From PR03 sp031362725 (GTDB lineage: Bacteria > Myxococcota_A > UBA9160 > PR03): a stretch of DNA of 24,083 bases. The translations under genes and the position numbers were made by a program. The notes under the pieces were generated by a model. It searched no databases and was not told the DNA's origin. It saw only the letters and a program-made list of their open reading frames with translations. Of this stretch, positions 7,178-13,663 are shown piece by piece (within the stretch, counting starts at the first letter, position 1; each line of letters opens with the position of its first letter). The DNA lies in the NCBI GenBank assembly GCA_031362725.1, contig JANLTC010000226.1, positions 1 through 24,083 on the forward strand. The letters are read 5' to 3'.

Positions 7178-8380
7178 TTAAGGCTTCGCGACGGCGATTT
7201 CTGCCCGCGTGAAGGCCGGCGCTTCGTCTCGCTGATACGGCCACGCGTCGGTGTCGAACGACGCGAGCAGCGCACGTGCGAAAGCGTCCTGCCGCTTGCG
7301 CGCGACGTCGGTCGGGACGTTGTGGTTGAGGATCGCGAAGTAGACGACGCCGCGGTCGCGCGTGCGCAGCGCGCCGGCCAGCGCCGATGCGCCGTAGTCG
7401 GCGTAGGTGCCCGTCTTGCCGACGATGTGACCGCGCTCGCCGGGGCCGCCGATCCGGTGGCGCAGCGTACCCTCGTCGATACCCGCGACAGGCAGTACGT
7501 CGGCGAGCGAGTGCTTGCTCTTCGCGAGTTCATCACCGAGCGCGCGCAGCAGCGCGACGGCAGCGCGCGGACTCAGGCGGTTGCGGGGATTCGCGCCGGC
7601 GCCGTCGCCGAGCACGATTTCGTCGCGCATCGCAGCGGGGACACTTTCGCGTGCCAGTGCCTGCACCGCGGCGATCCCGTCCGCCGCGCCTGCGAAGTCC
7701 GCGAAGATGTTGTTCGAGTAGTCGTTGAGCGCCTTCACGAGCGGAACGAGCGGCTGCGAGCGATGCGTCAGGAGTAGCGTCGGTGTGGCGCCGCCCGCGA
7801 GCTTCGCGCTGCCGAACGCGATCGCCGGCAACTTGGCAGGGACGTCGCCGCGCGCCGCTTCTGCGAAGCGAACGTCCGACCAGGTTTGCGCCGGCACGCG
7901 CCCGGCGAGCGCCTGCTGGAGCCGTCCCCCGGCGCCAGCGCGCGTCCAGTTGAAGAGGAACGGACCGTGCGCTGCAACCTTGCCGCCGACACGGCGCACG
8001 CCAGCCGTGCGCAGCCCGAGCAGCACGACCAGCGCATTCTCGTCGACGAAGAACGGATCCCCGGAGCCTTCGACGAGGAGATCGCCCGCGACGACGCCGT
8101 CCTGCAGCGGACCGCTCGCCGAGAAGCGCGTCGCGAAACGGTAGTCGGCACCGAGCTTGCGCAGCAGCGCAAGTGTCGTCGGCACCTTCGAGACCGAAGC
8201 GGGATGCACCGCGCGTTCCGCCGCCTGCGCGACGAGCACGGTGCCGTCCTCGGCCTCGACGTACACGCCCTGCTCGGCGCCCACCAACGCACGAGCCTGC
8301 GCCGCGAGATCAGTAGCCTCGGCCCGCAGCGAGCAGAACACGATCATCGCAAAAAGAATCGCCACCTTACGCAATCCCAC
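7178..8380 (-). CDS. dacB: D-alanyl-D-alanine carboxypeptidase/endopeptidase (peptidase S13, PBP4 type)
   Basis: A 400-aa periplasmic penicillin-binding protein that trims or cuts D-Ala peptide bonds in peptidoglycan. The N-terminal signal (about 1-22, ending in AEA) is followed by the three active-site motifs in order: SVSK (S62, K65), SNN (222-224) and KTG (322-324). HPASVSKVPTTLALL and VLGDGAGANPRNRLSP are typical of family S13. It is shorter than E. coli DacB (about 477 aa), which suggests reduced inserted domains. Start choice is uncertain: GTG 8380 gives the reported length, but TTG 8374 has AGGGGG five nt upstream and leaves the signal peptide intact. It is the first gene of a leftward group and diverges from ogt, with a long palindrome in the shared upstream region. 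Confidence 0.9.
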   Translation of the reverse strand: MGLRKVAILFAMIVFCSLRAEATDLAAQARALVGAEQGVYVEAEDGTVLVAQAAERAVHPASVSKVPTTLALLRKLGADYRFATRFSASGPLQDGVVAGDLLVEGSGDPFFVDENALVVLLGLRTAGVRRVGGKVAAHGPFLFNWTRAGAGGRLQQALAGRVPAQTWSDVRFAEAARGDVPAKLPAIAFGSAKLAGGATPTLLLTHRSQPLVPLVKALNDYSNNIFADFAGAADGIAAVQALARESVPAAMRDEIVLGDGAGANPRNRLSPRAAVALLRALGDELAKSKHSLADVLPVAGIDEGTLRHRIGGPGERGHIVGKTGTYADYGASALAGALRTRDRGVVYFAILNHNVPTDVARKRQDAFARALLASFDTDAWPYQRDEAPAFTRAEIAVAKP

Positions 8381-8417
8381 CCCCTAGTCCCGACCAATGT
8401 GCCCCGTCTACACACGA

Positions 8418-8531
8418 GGAGAAAGGGGACGGTCCTCGAAGTGGACTGGGCGAGGACTAAGGGGACACACTTCGCCCTGGCCTGTCCCTTTTCTCCTCGG
8501 CCAGTCCTTTCGAGGACCGTCCCCTTTCTCC
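8418..8531. repeat. 114-bp imperfect palindrome, REP/BIME-like element
   Basis: The outer arms 8418-8440 and 8509-8531 are a perfect 23-bp inverted repeat containing GAAAGGGGACGGTCCTCGA. Moving inward, 8443-8456 and 8494-8507 pair at 13 of 14 positions. AAGGGGACA (8459-8467) pairs imperfectly with TGTCCCTTT (8483-8491). The motif AAGGGGAC therefore recurs on both strands, as in a pair of inverted REP units. It has no coding capacity that makes sense and lies between the divergent dacB and ogt starts (37 bp and 24 bp away). Repetitive GGGGAC palindromes of this kind are known to be mobilised by REP-associated tyrosine transposases, but no transposase is in the window. The structure is seen directly; the class is inferred. 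Confidence 0.8.
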
Positions 8532-8555
8532 ACCTCGGTGGTATCGTGGGCGCTG

Positions 8556-9080
8556 ATGGAGACGGTGCATTCGACGCAGTTCGAGTCTCCGATCGGAGCG
8601 CTTCGGATCGCTTCTACCGAGGTGGGGGTCGCTTATCTGGGGCTGCCGCGCGCGGGCGGACGCGGCTTCGCGGGCTGGCTCGCACGATCCGCGGGCGGCG
8701 CGCGACACGAGCAGGCCTACGCGCCGAATCGAGAGGCGATCCGCCAGGTGCTCGAGTACCTCGAGGGCAAGCGCAGCGCCTTCGACCTGCAGCTCGATCT
8801 GCGCGGCACGCCATTCCAACGCGCGGTGTGGAACGCGCTGCTACAGATTCCGTATGGCGCGACCCGCAGCTACGCCGACGTGGCGCGCGCGGTGTGCAAC
8901 CCGAACGCGGTGCGTGCGGTCGGAAGCGCGAACGGCGCCAACCCGGTCCCGCTGGTCGTGCCCTGTCATCGCGTGATCGCTGCCCACGGCAAACTCGGTG
9001 GCTACGGTGGTGGCCTCGACCTGAAGCAACGGCTGCTCGCGATGGAGCAGTCGGAATGCCACCAAGGGGCCCTGCTGTAG
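8556..9080 (+). CDS. ogt: Methylated-DNA--protein-cysteine methyltransferase
   Basis: A 174-aa suicide repair protein that transfers alkyl groups from O6-alkylguanine in DNA to its own cysteine. The active site PCHRV has C137 as acceptor. It is preceded by the helix-turn-helix region TPFQRAVWNALLQIPYG and by AVRAVGSANGANPVPLVVP, all diagnostic of the family. It has no Ada N-terminal domain, so it is the stand-alone Ogt/MGMT type. ATG 8556 is chosen because METVHSTQFESPIG begins the fold; the frame is open upstream through the palindrome (GTG 8538 is possible), and the Shine-Dalgarno is weak. A TfoX-like gene follows after 2 bp and should be translationally coupled. Confidence 0.95.
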   Translation: METVHSTQFESPIGALRIASTEVGVAYLGLPRAGGRGFAGWLARSAGGARHEQAYAPNREAIRQVLEYLEGKRSAFDLQLDLRGTPFQRAVWNALLQIPYGATRSYADVARAVCNPNAVRAVGSANGANPVPLVVPCHRVIAAHGKLGGYGGGLDLKQRLLAMEQSECHQGALL

Positions 9081-9082
9081 CG

Positions 9083-9514
9083 ATGGCCGCGCAACCGAAG
9101 TGGACGAAGTCTCCGCCCGCGCTGGTCAACCTCTTCCACGCCGTGCTGCCGAAGGATCCGCGGGTCGAGCCGCGCAAGATGTTCGGCTTCGACTGTGCGT
9201 TCGTGAACGGCAACATGTTCAGCGGTCTGCACCAGGCCGACCTGATGGTGCGACTCCCCGATGCCGAGCGTGCAGCATTGCTCGCGTTGCCGGGTGCGCA
9301 CGGCTTCGAGCCGATGCCCGGGCGACCGATGCGCGAGTACGTGGTCGTGCCCGCGTCGCTGCACGCCGATCGCCGCGCGCTCGCGCGCTGGATCGAAAAG
9401 GCGCTGCACTACGGCGCGTCGCTACCGAACAAGAAGATGGGCAAGGCGTCGCCGAAGCCGACCGCGCGCAAGGCCGCGATCCTGAAACCGGAGCGCGCGA
9501 AGACTGGCCGCTAG
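9083..9514 (+). CDS. TfoX N-terminal-domain protein
   Basis: A 143-aa protein made of the TfoX N-terminal domain, the small domain found in competence regulator TfoX/Sxy and in many stand-alone proteins of unknown role. The characteristic core is RKMFGFDCAFVNGNMFSGL (about 31-50), then LMVRLPDAERAALLAL and REYVVVPASL. The C-terminus after about residue 115 is a Lys/Arg/Ala-rich tail (KKMGKASPKPTARKAA) that may contact nucleic acid. The TfoX C-terminal helix-hairpin domain is absent. ATG 9083 lies 2 bp after the ogt stop, which implies coupled translation and perhaps a shared DNA-related role. Its stop codon overlaps the stop of the convergent PLP enzyme in a shared CTAG. Confidence 0.85.
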   Translation: MAAQPKWTKSPPALVNLFHAVLPKDPRVEPRKMFGFDCAFVNGNMFSGLHQADLMVRLPDAERAALLALPGAHGFEPMPGRPMREYVVVPASLHADRRALARWIEKALHYGASLPNKKMGKASPKPTARKAAILKPERAKTGR

Positions 9515-10722
9515 ACGGCCGCCAGCGCCCGCTCGAGGTCCGCGATGAGGTCGTCGCCATCCTCGATGCCGAGCGACAGCCGCACCAGCGAGTCGGTGAT
9601 GCCGAGCCCATAGCGCTCGTCGCGCGACAGATCCCAGTACGACATCGTCGCCGGCATTTCGATCAGCGACTCGACACCGCCGAGGCTCGGGCCGATGTAC
9701 GGAATGCGCACGCCGTCGAGGAAGCGGCAGGTTGCATCGAAGTCGGCTTCCAGCTCGAAGGTCACGACACCGCCGAAGCCACGCATCGTGCGCACTGCGA
9801 CCGCGTGATCGGGATGGCTCGCGAGACCCGGGAACCACACGCGCCGGACCTTCGGGTGACTCTCGAGCCACTGCGCGACGCGCAAGCCGTTCGCGTTGTG
9901 GCGCTCCATGCGCAGCCCGAGCGTCTTCATGCCGCGCAGCAGCAGCCACGCGGCGTGCGCATCGAGCACGCCGCCGAGCACGCCGACCGCCTCGCGCAGA
10001 GCGCCGATGATCGGCGCCGGGCCAATCGCCGCGCCGGCGAGTAGATCGTTGTGGCCGCCGAGGTACTTGGTCGCGCTGTGGATCACCAGGTCGGCGCCAT
10101 CGCCGAGCGCGCGGTGATTGACGGGCGACGCGAACGTCGAGTCGATGATCACCTTCACGCCGCGTGCATGGCAGACGCGCGCGGCCTCCGCGACGTCGAT
10201 CACGCGCAGGTAGGGATTGGTGGGGCTCTCGGTGAAGAACAGCTTCGTCTCGGGACGGATCGCTTCGGCCAGCTTCTGGGTGTTCGCCGGCTCGATCACC
10301 GTCGTCTCGACACCGAGCTTCGTCAGGTACTGCCGGATGAACTGGCGCGTGCGGCGATAGCAATCGCTCGTCACCACCAGGTGTGAGCCCTGCGGCAGCA
10401 TCGCGAAGAACGTGGTGGTGGCCGCGCACATGCCAGACGCAAAGAGCACCGCGTCGGCGCCGCCCTCGAGTTCCGCGAGCTTGCGCTCGACCGCGCGCCA
10501 GGTGGGATTGCCATAGCGCCCGTATTCGTCGCGCGCGCTGCGACCTTCCTGGTACGCGCGAACCTCCTCCGAATCGCGGAACGTGTAGGTCGAGGTCTGG
10601 TGGATCGGAACGGTGATCGAGTGGCTCTCGCGCGATTCGCGCTCCCCGCCGTGCACCGCTTTCGTGGAATCGCCACGACGCGGAATGGACGAGTCGCCCC
10701 CATCGGGTCGGCGTTCGCTCAT
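9511..10722 (-). CDS. PLP-dependent trans-sulfuration enzyme (cystathionine gamma-synthase family)
   Basis: A 403-aa member of the Cys/Met-metabolism PLP family, which includes cystathionine gamma-synthase, beta- and gamma-lyases and O-acylhomoserine sulfhydrylases. The PLP lysine is K219 in HSATKYLGGHND. YGRYGNPTW (about 67-75) supplies residues of the neighbouring subunit, VIIDSTFASP (about 191-200) holds the PLP-contacting Asp, and SLGGVESLIEMPATMSYWD is the C-terminal substrate-binding signature. Length and motifs are complete. Which reaction it performs cannot be decided from sequence. ATG 10722 has a purine-rich GAGAAGAG stretch about 8 nt upstream. The leader contains an 18-bp palindrome. 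It is divergent from the TetR-led export operon; no SAM riboswitch was recognised in its leader. Confidence 0.9.
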   Translation of the reverse strand: MSERRPDGGDSSIPRRGDSTKAVHGGERESRESHSITVPIHQTSTYTFRDSEEVRAYQEGRSARDEYGRYGNPTWRAVERKLAELEGGADAVLFASGMCAATTTFFAMLPQGSHLVVTSDCYRRTRQFIRQYLTKLGVETTVIEPANTQKLAEAIRPETKLFFTESPTNPYLRVIDVAEAARVCHARGVKVIIDSTFASPVNHRALGDGADLVIHSATKYLGGHNDLLAGAAIGPAPIIGALREAVGVLGGVLDAHAAWLLLRGMKTLGLRMERHNANGLRVAQWLESHPKVRRVWFPGLASHPDHAVAVRTMRGFGGVVTFELEADFDATCRFLDGVRIPYIGPSLGGVESLIEMPATMSYWDLSRDERYGLGITDSLVRLSLGIEDGDDLIADLERALAAV

Positions 10723-10763
10723 GGTCTGCTCTTCTCGTGTGGCGCTTAGCAGTGGCGGGGGCT

Positions 10764-10781
10764 CCGAGGAACGTTCCTCGG
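10764..10781. promoter_or_regulatory. Perfect 18-bp palindrome in the divergent regulatory region
   Basis: CCGAGGAACGTTCCTCGG is a perfect palindrome 42 bp upstream of the PLP enzyme start and about 170 bp upstream of the TetR gene. It has the form of a binding site for a dimeric regulator. In RNA it could fold as a 7-bp stem with an ACGT loop, but no T-tract follows on either strand, so an intrinsic terminator is unlikely. The regulator is not known. Confidence 0.5.
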
Positions 10782-10914
10782 GGGGCCTGCAAGCGTCGGA
10801 AATCGCCCCGCAGATCGCGACATGTCGCCAAGGGCCCGACCCGCCGCATCGATCGGAGCCCAGATTAGGCGTGCCCTGGGGGCAGCGTCAACCGAGCGCG
10901 CCGTACACGCTGCC

Positions 10915-10951
10915 TTGCCAATTCGAACAGGTGATTGAAACATCCGTTCGA
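10915..10951 (+). promoter_or_regulatory. Candidate promoter and operator of the TetR/export operon
   Basis: TTGCCA (10915-10920, 5 of 6 matches to the -35) lies 17 bp from AAACAT (10938-10943, 3 of 6 to the -10). An imperfect inverted repeat centred on 10937 (10923-10936 against 10938-10951, 11 of 14 positions symmetric) covers the -10 and reaches the A of the ATG. This size and position suit a TetR-family operator, so autorepression by the adjacent regulator is likely. If the promoter is right, the transcript starts at or near the ATG, giving a leaderless mRNA. Confidence 0.5.
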
Positions 10952-11670
10952 TGTCGTCCGGAGCCCGCTCGCCGCATCGCCTTGCCAGCCTCGCCGCTAG
11001 ACCAGTGACGCGCGATCGCCTGATCGACGCGGCTGGTGCGGTCTTCGCCGAACGCGGCTATCGCGGCGCGACGATGCGCGAGATCGCCGAACGCTCCGGT
11101 GCCAACCTTGCGGCAGCGCACTACCACTTCGGCTCCAAACAGGATCTGTATCGCGACGTGGTGCGCGCCCACTTCGAGCGACTCGATCGACGCCTCGCCG
11201 AGAGCGGCACAGTCGATTCCGCCGCGACGGCGCGACTTTCGCGCGATCAGCTCATCGAGCTGTTGCGCGCTCGCGTGCGCACGATGCTCGAATCCTTCCT
11301 CGACGAAGGAAGTGTCCACGCGACGCTGATGCAGCGAGAGCTCGCCGATCCGAGCGAGACGTTGCCGTTGATCGTTCGGCGTTGGATCGACCCGTTGCGC
11401 CAGGACCTGGTGCTGCTGCTGCAACGGCTTTCACCGAAACTCTCCGAGGACCGCCTGCAACTGTGCGCGCGCAGCTTGATGGGCCAGGTGATCTTCTACT
11501 CGACCCACCGTCCGGCGCTGTTGCTGATGATGCGCCGGCGCGCCTACCCGCCCGGCTTCGCCGAGCAGATCGCGGAGCACGTGGTCGCGTTCACGCTCGG
11601 CGGTCTGTCGGGTGTCGAAAGCGTTCGCCCGCGCACCCGCAAGCAACGACCGCAGGAGGCGAAGCCTTGA
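10951..11670 (+). CDS. TetR-family regulator, CecR (YbiH) type
   Basis: A 239-aa repressor with an N-terminal TetR helix-turn-helix (about 22-68): DRLIDAAGAVFAERGYRGAT, then MREIAERSGANLAAAHYHFGSKQDLYRDVV. The NLAAAHYHFGSKQDLY recognition-helix region closely resembles that of E. coli CecR, and the C-terminal ligand domain is of matching length. It heads the same gene set that CecR controls (ybhG-F-S-R), which supports the subfamily. No Shine-Dalgarno precedes ATG 10951; the internal GTG 11005, just before TRDRLID, is an alternative start giving 221 aa, closer to CecR. Its stop overlaps the TTG start of the next gene. CecR in E. coli responds to drug stress; the ligand here is unknown. Confidence 0.88.
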   Translation: MSSGARSPHRLASLAARPVTRDRLIDAAGAVFAERGYRGATMREIAERSGANLAAAHYHFGSKQDLYRDVVRAHFERLDRRLAESGTVDSAATARLSRDQLIELLRARVRTMLESFLDEGSVHATLMQRELADPSETLPLIVRRWIDPLRQDLVLLLQRLSPKLSEDRLQLCARSLMGQVIFYSTHRPALLLMMRRRAYPPGFAEQIAEHVVAFTLGGLSGVESVRPRTRKQRPQEAKP

Positions 11671-12716
11671 ATCGCAAACGCCTGATCCCGATCGCTGTGC
11701 TCGTCATTGCCGCAATCGCGGCGCTGCTATGGCTGCGACGCGACCCCCGCGGCGAGTTCTATACGGGCTTCGTCGAAGGCGAGGAGCGGGTACTGCGTGC
11801 CGAGGTTGCCGGCCGCGTGCTCGAGGTGGCCGCGAGCGAGGGCGAACGTGTCCCGGCGGGCGCCGTCCTCGTGCGCCTCGATCCCGCGGAGATCGTCGCG
11901 AAGATCGCCACGAAGCAGCGCGAACTCGAGGTGCTCGACGCACAGATCCTCCGCCAGCGGGAGCAAGTCGCGCTCACCGACGTCACCTGGCAGCGCGACG
12001 TCGCGACACGCGAGGCCGAGCTGCGACAGATGCAGGCGCAAGCGCAGCTCGCCGCCGTGACGCATCGGCGCCAGAGCGAACTTGCAAAGCAGGGCGTGGC
12101 ATCGTCGCAGCGACTCGACGAATCGCGCTCCGCGCGCGACGCCTCGGGCAGCGGAGTCGAGCGCGCGCGCGACGTGCTCGCCCGCACGCGCGCGATGGCG
12201 GGCGAGATCGAGCTTGCGAAGCGACAGCTCGAAGTGATGCAGGGCCAACTCGCGCTGGCGCGCGCGCAGCTCGCCGAACTGGAAGTGCTGCATGCCAGGT
12301 ACGAGGTGCACGCACCCTCCACCGCGACCATCGTGCAGACGCAGCTGGTGTGGCCAGGCGAGTGGGCGCAGCCCGGTACGCCGCTCGTTGCGGTGCTCGA
12401 TCCCGCCGACAAGTACGTGCAGATCTACGTGCCCGTAGCCGATTCGTCGCGCGTGCGTGTCGGAGCGCGAGTCGAGATCGAGCTCGACAGCGAACCCGGT
12501 CGCCGCGTTCCGGGAGAAGTCTCGTTCGTTGCCGATCAGGCCAACTTCACCCCCGAAAAGATCGAAACGCGCAGCGACCGGCTCGGCCAGGTCTACCGCG
12601 CGAAGATCCGCATCCTCGAGGATGTCGAGCGCTTCCAGCCCGGTACGGAGGGGAACGTCTTCCTGCTCGAAGACGACGCCCGCAGCGCGAGCGCCTCGAC
12701 TCCGGCTCCGCGATGA
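11667..12716 (+). CDS. ybhG: HlyD-family membrane fusion protein (YbhG-like)
   Basis: A 349-aa periplasmic adaptor that links an inner-membrane ABC exporter to the outer envelope. One N-terminal membrane anchor (about 6-23, PIAVLVIAAIAALLWL) is followed by the first lipoyl half (LRAEVAGRVLEVAASEGERV, about 43-62). A long Q/R/E/A-rich coiled-coil hairpin spans about 75-205. The second lipoyl half starts at about 212 (YEVHAPSTATI), followed by the beta-barrel. ANFTPEKIETRSDR near the end matches the FTPKTVET region of E. coli YbhG. The start is TTG 11667, overlapping the TetR stop (TTGA), with AGGAGG at 11654-11659 and a 7-nt spacer. It overlaps the next gene by 4 bp. Confidence 0.9.
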   Translation: MNRKRLIPIAVLVIAAIAALLWLRRDPRGEFYTGFVEGEERVLRAEVAGRVLEVAASEGERVPAGAVLVRLDPAEIVAKIATKQRELEVLDAQILRQREQVALTDVTWQRDVATREAELRQMQAQAQLAAVTHRRQSELAKQGVASSQRLDESRSARDASGSGVERARDVLARTRAMAGEIELAKRQLEVMQGQLALARAQLAELEVLHARYEVHAPSTATIVQTQLVWPGEWAQPGTPLVAVLDPADKYVQIYVPVADSSRVRVGARVEIELDSEPGRRVPGEVSFVADQANFTPEKIETRSDRLGQVYRAKIRILEDVERFQPGTEGNVFLLEDDARSASASTPAPR

Positions 12717-13663
12717 GCGCGGCGCCGACGCTCGCGAGCGCCGCACCGGCGATCGACCTCGCGCAGCTGACGAAGCGCTACGGCAGGAAGCTCGCGCTGG
12801 ACCGTGTCGATCTGCACCTCGACGGTGCGCAGCAGGTGGGCGTCGTCGGTCCCGATGGTGCGGGCAAGACGACGCTGCTGCGCGCGATCGCGGGACTCCT
12901 CGAAGTGGAAGCGCAACGCGCCGATGTGCTCGGCTGCGACCTGCGCGCCGACGTGCGCGCATTGAAGACACAGATCGGTTACGTACCGCAGGTCTTCGCG
13001 CTGAACCGCGATCTCTCGGTGATCGAGAATTTGCGTTTCACCGGGCGGCTCCACCGGATCGCGAAGCCCGAGTTCGGGCGCCGCGCGGCCGAACTGCTCG
13101 AACGCACCGCGCTCGCTCCGTTCGCCGACCGCCCGACGGGCGCGCTGTCGGGCGGCATGAAGCAGAAGCTCGCCGTTGCGAATGCGCTGCTGCCCGAGCC
13201 GGCGTTGCTGGTGCTCGACGAGTGCACCGCGGGCGTCGATGTGGTCGCGCGCGCCGAGATCGCCGAGCTGCTCGCGGCGCGCCGCGGCGAGGCGCTGGTG
13301 TTGCTCTCGACCAGCTATCTCGACGAAGCCGCTGCGTGTGATCGGCTGGTGTATCTCGACGCGGGTCGCGTCGTAGCCACCGGAACGCCGGCTGAACTGC
13401 GCGCGCAGGTTCGCGTCGAGTTGTATCGCGCGTGGGCGGCGGAGCCGCGCGGGCTTGCACAGGCCGCGCGCGCGCTGCCCTACGTGGTCGCGGTGCGCGC
13501 GAGCGGTCGCTACGTGCGCATCGACGTGGCGCCGGATCGATCTCCGGGCCGCGCGCGCGTGCTCGCGGATCTCGGCGCGTTGCGCGGCGTACGCATCGTC
13601 GAGTCGCTGCCGCTCGACATGGAAGCAACGCTGTTGGCACTCGCTCGGAGCCCAGCGACATGA
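12713..13663 (+). CDS. ABC transporter ATPase, equivalent of the YbhF N-terminal half
   Basis: A 316-aa cytoplasmic nucleotide-binding subunit of an ABC-2 exporter. Walker A is GPDGAGKTT (46-54), the signature LSGGM (145-149) and Walker B LLVLDE (D169/E170), with the unusual DECT in place of DEPT. The H-loop histidine is replaced: the strand reads LSTSYLDEA, with Ser at 201. The same STSYLDEA occurs, as I recall, in the N-terminal ATPase half of E. coli YbhF. That and the GPDGAGKTT Walker A identify it as the counterpart of that half, encoded here as a separate gene. The start ATG overlaps the HlyD stop by 4 bp (ATGA), and the stop overlaps the next start in the same way. It is expected to pair with the ATPase encoded immediately downstream. 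Confidence 0.92.
   Translation: MSAAPTLASAAPAIDLAQLTKRYGRKLALDRVDLHLDGAQQVGVVGPDGAGKTTLLRAIAGLLEVEAQRADVLGCDLRADVRALKTQIGYVPQVFALNRDLSVIENLRFTGRLHRIAKPEFGRRAAELLERTALAPFADRPTGALSGGMKQKLAVANALLPEPALLVLDECTAGVDVVARAEIAELLAARRGEALVLLSTSYLDEAAACDRLVYLDAGRVVATGTPAELRAQVRVELYRAWAAEPRGLAQAARALPYVVAVRASGRYVRIDVAPDRSPGRARVLADLGALRGVRIVESLPLDMEATLLALARSPAT

Noticed and set aside
5212..7212. 666-codon open frame on the plus strand opposite the methyltransferase and glycoside hydrolase
   Set aside because: The product is Arg/Glu/Val-rich with no domain. The opposite strand has signal peptide, catalytic motifs and ordered gene starts. It is an antisense shadow of high-GC codon use.
10723..10950. SAM-responsive riboswitch in the leader of the trans-sulfuration gene
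   Set aside because: Only the single palindrome is present; I could not find the multi-helix core of a SAM riboswitch. A covariance-model search would settle it.
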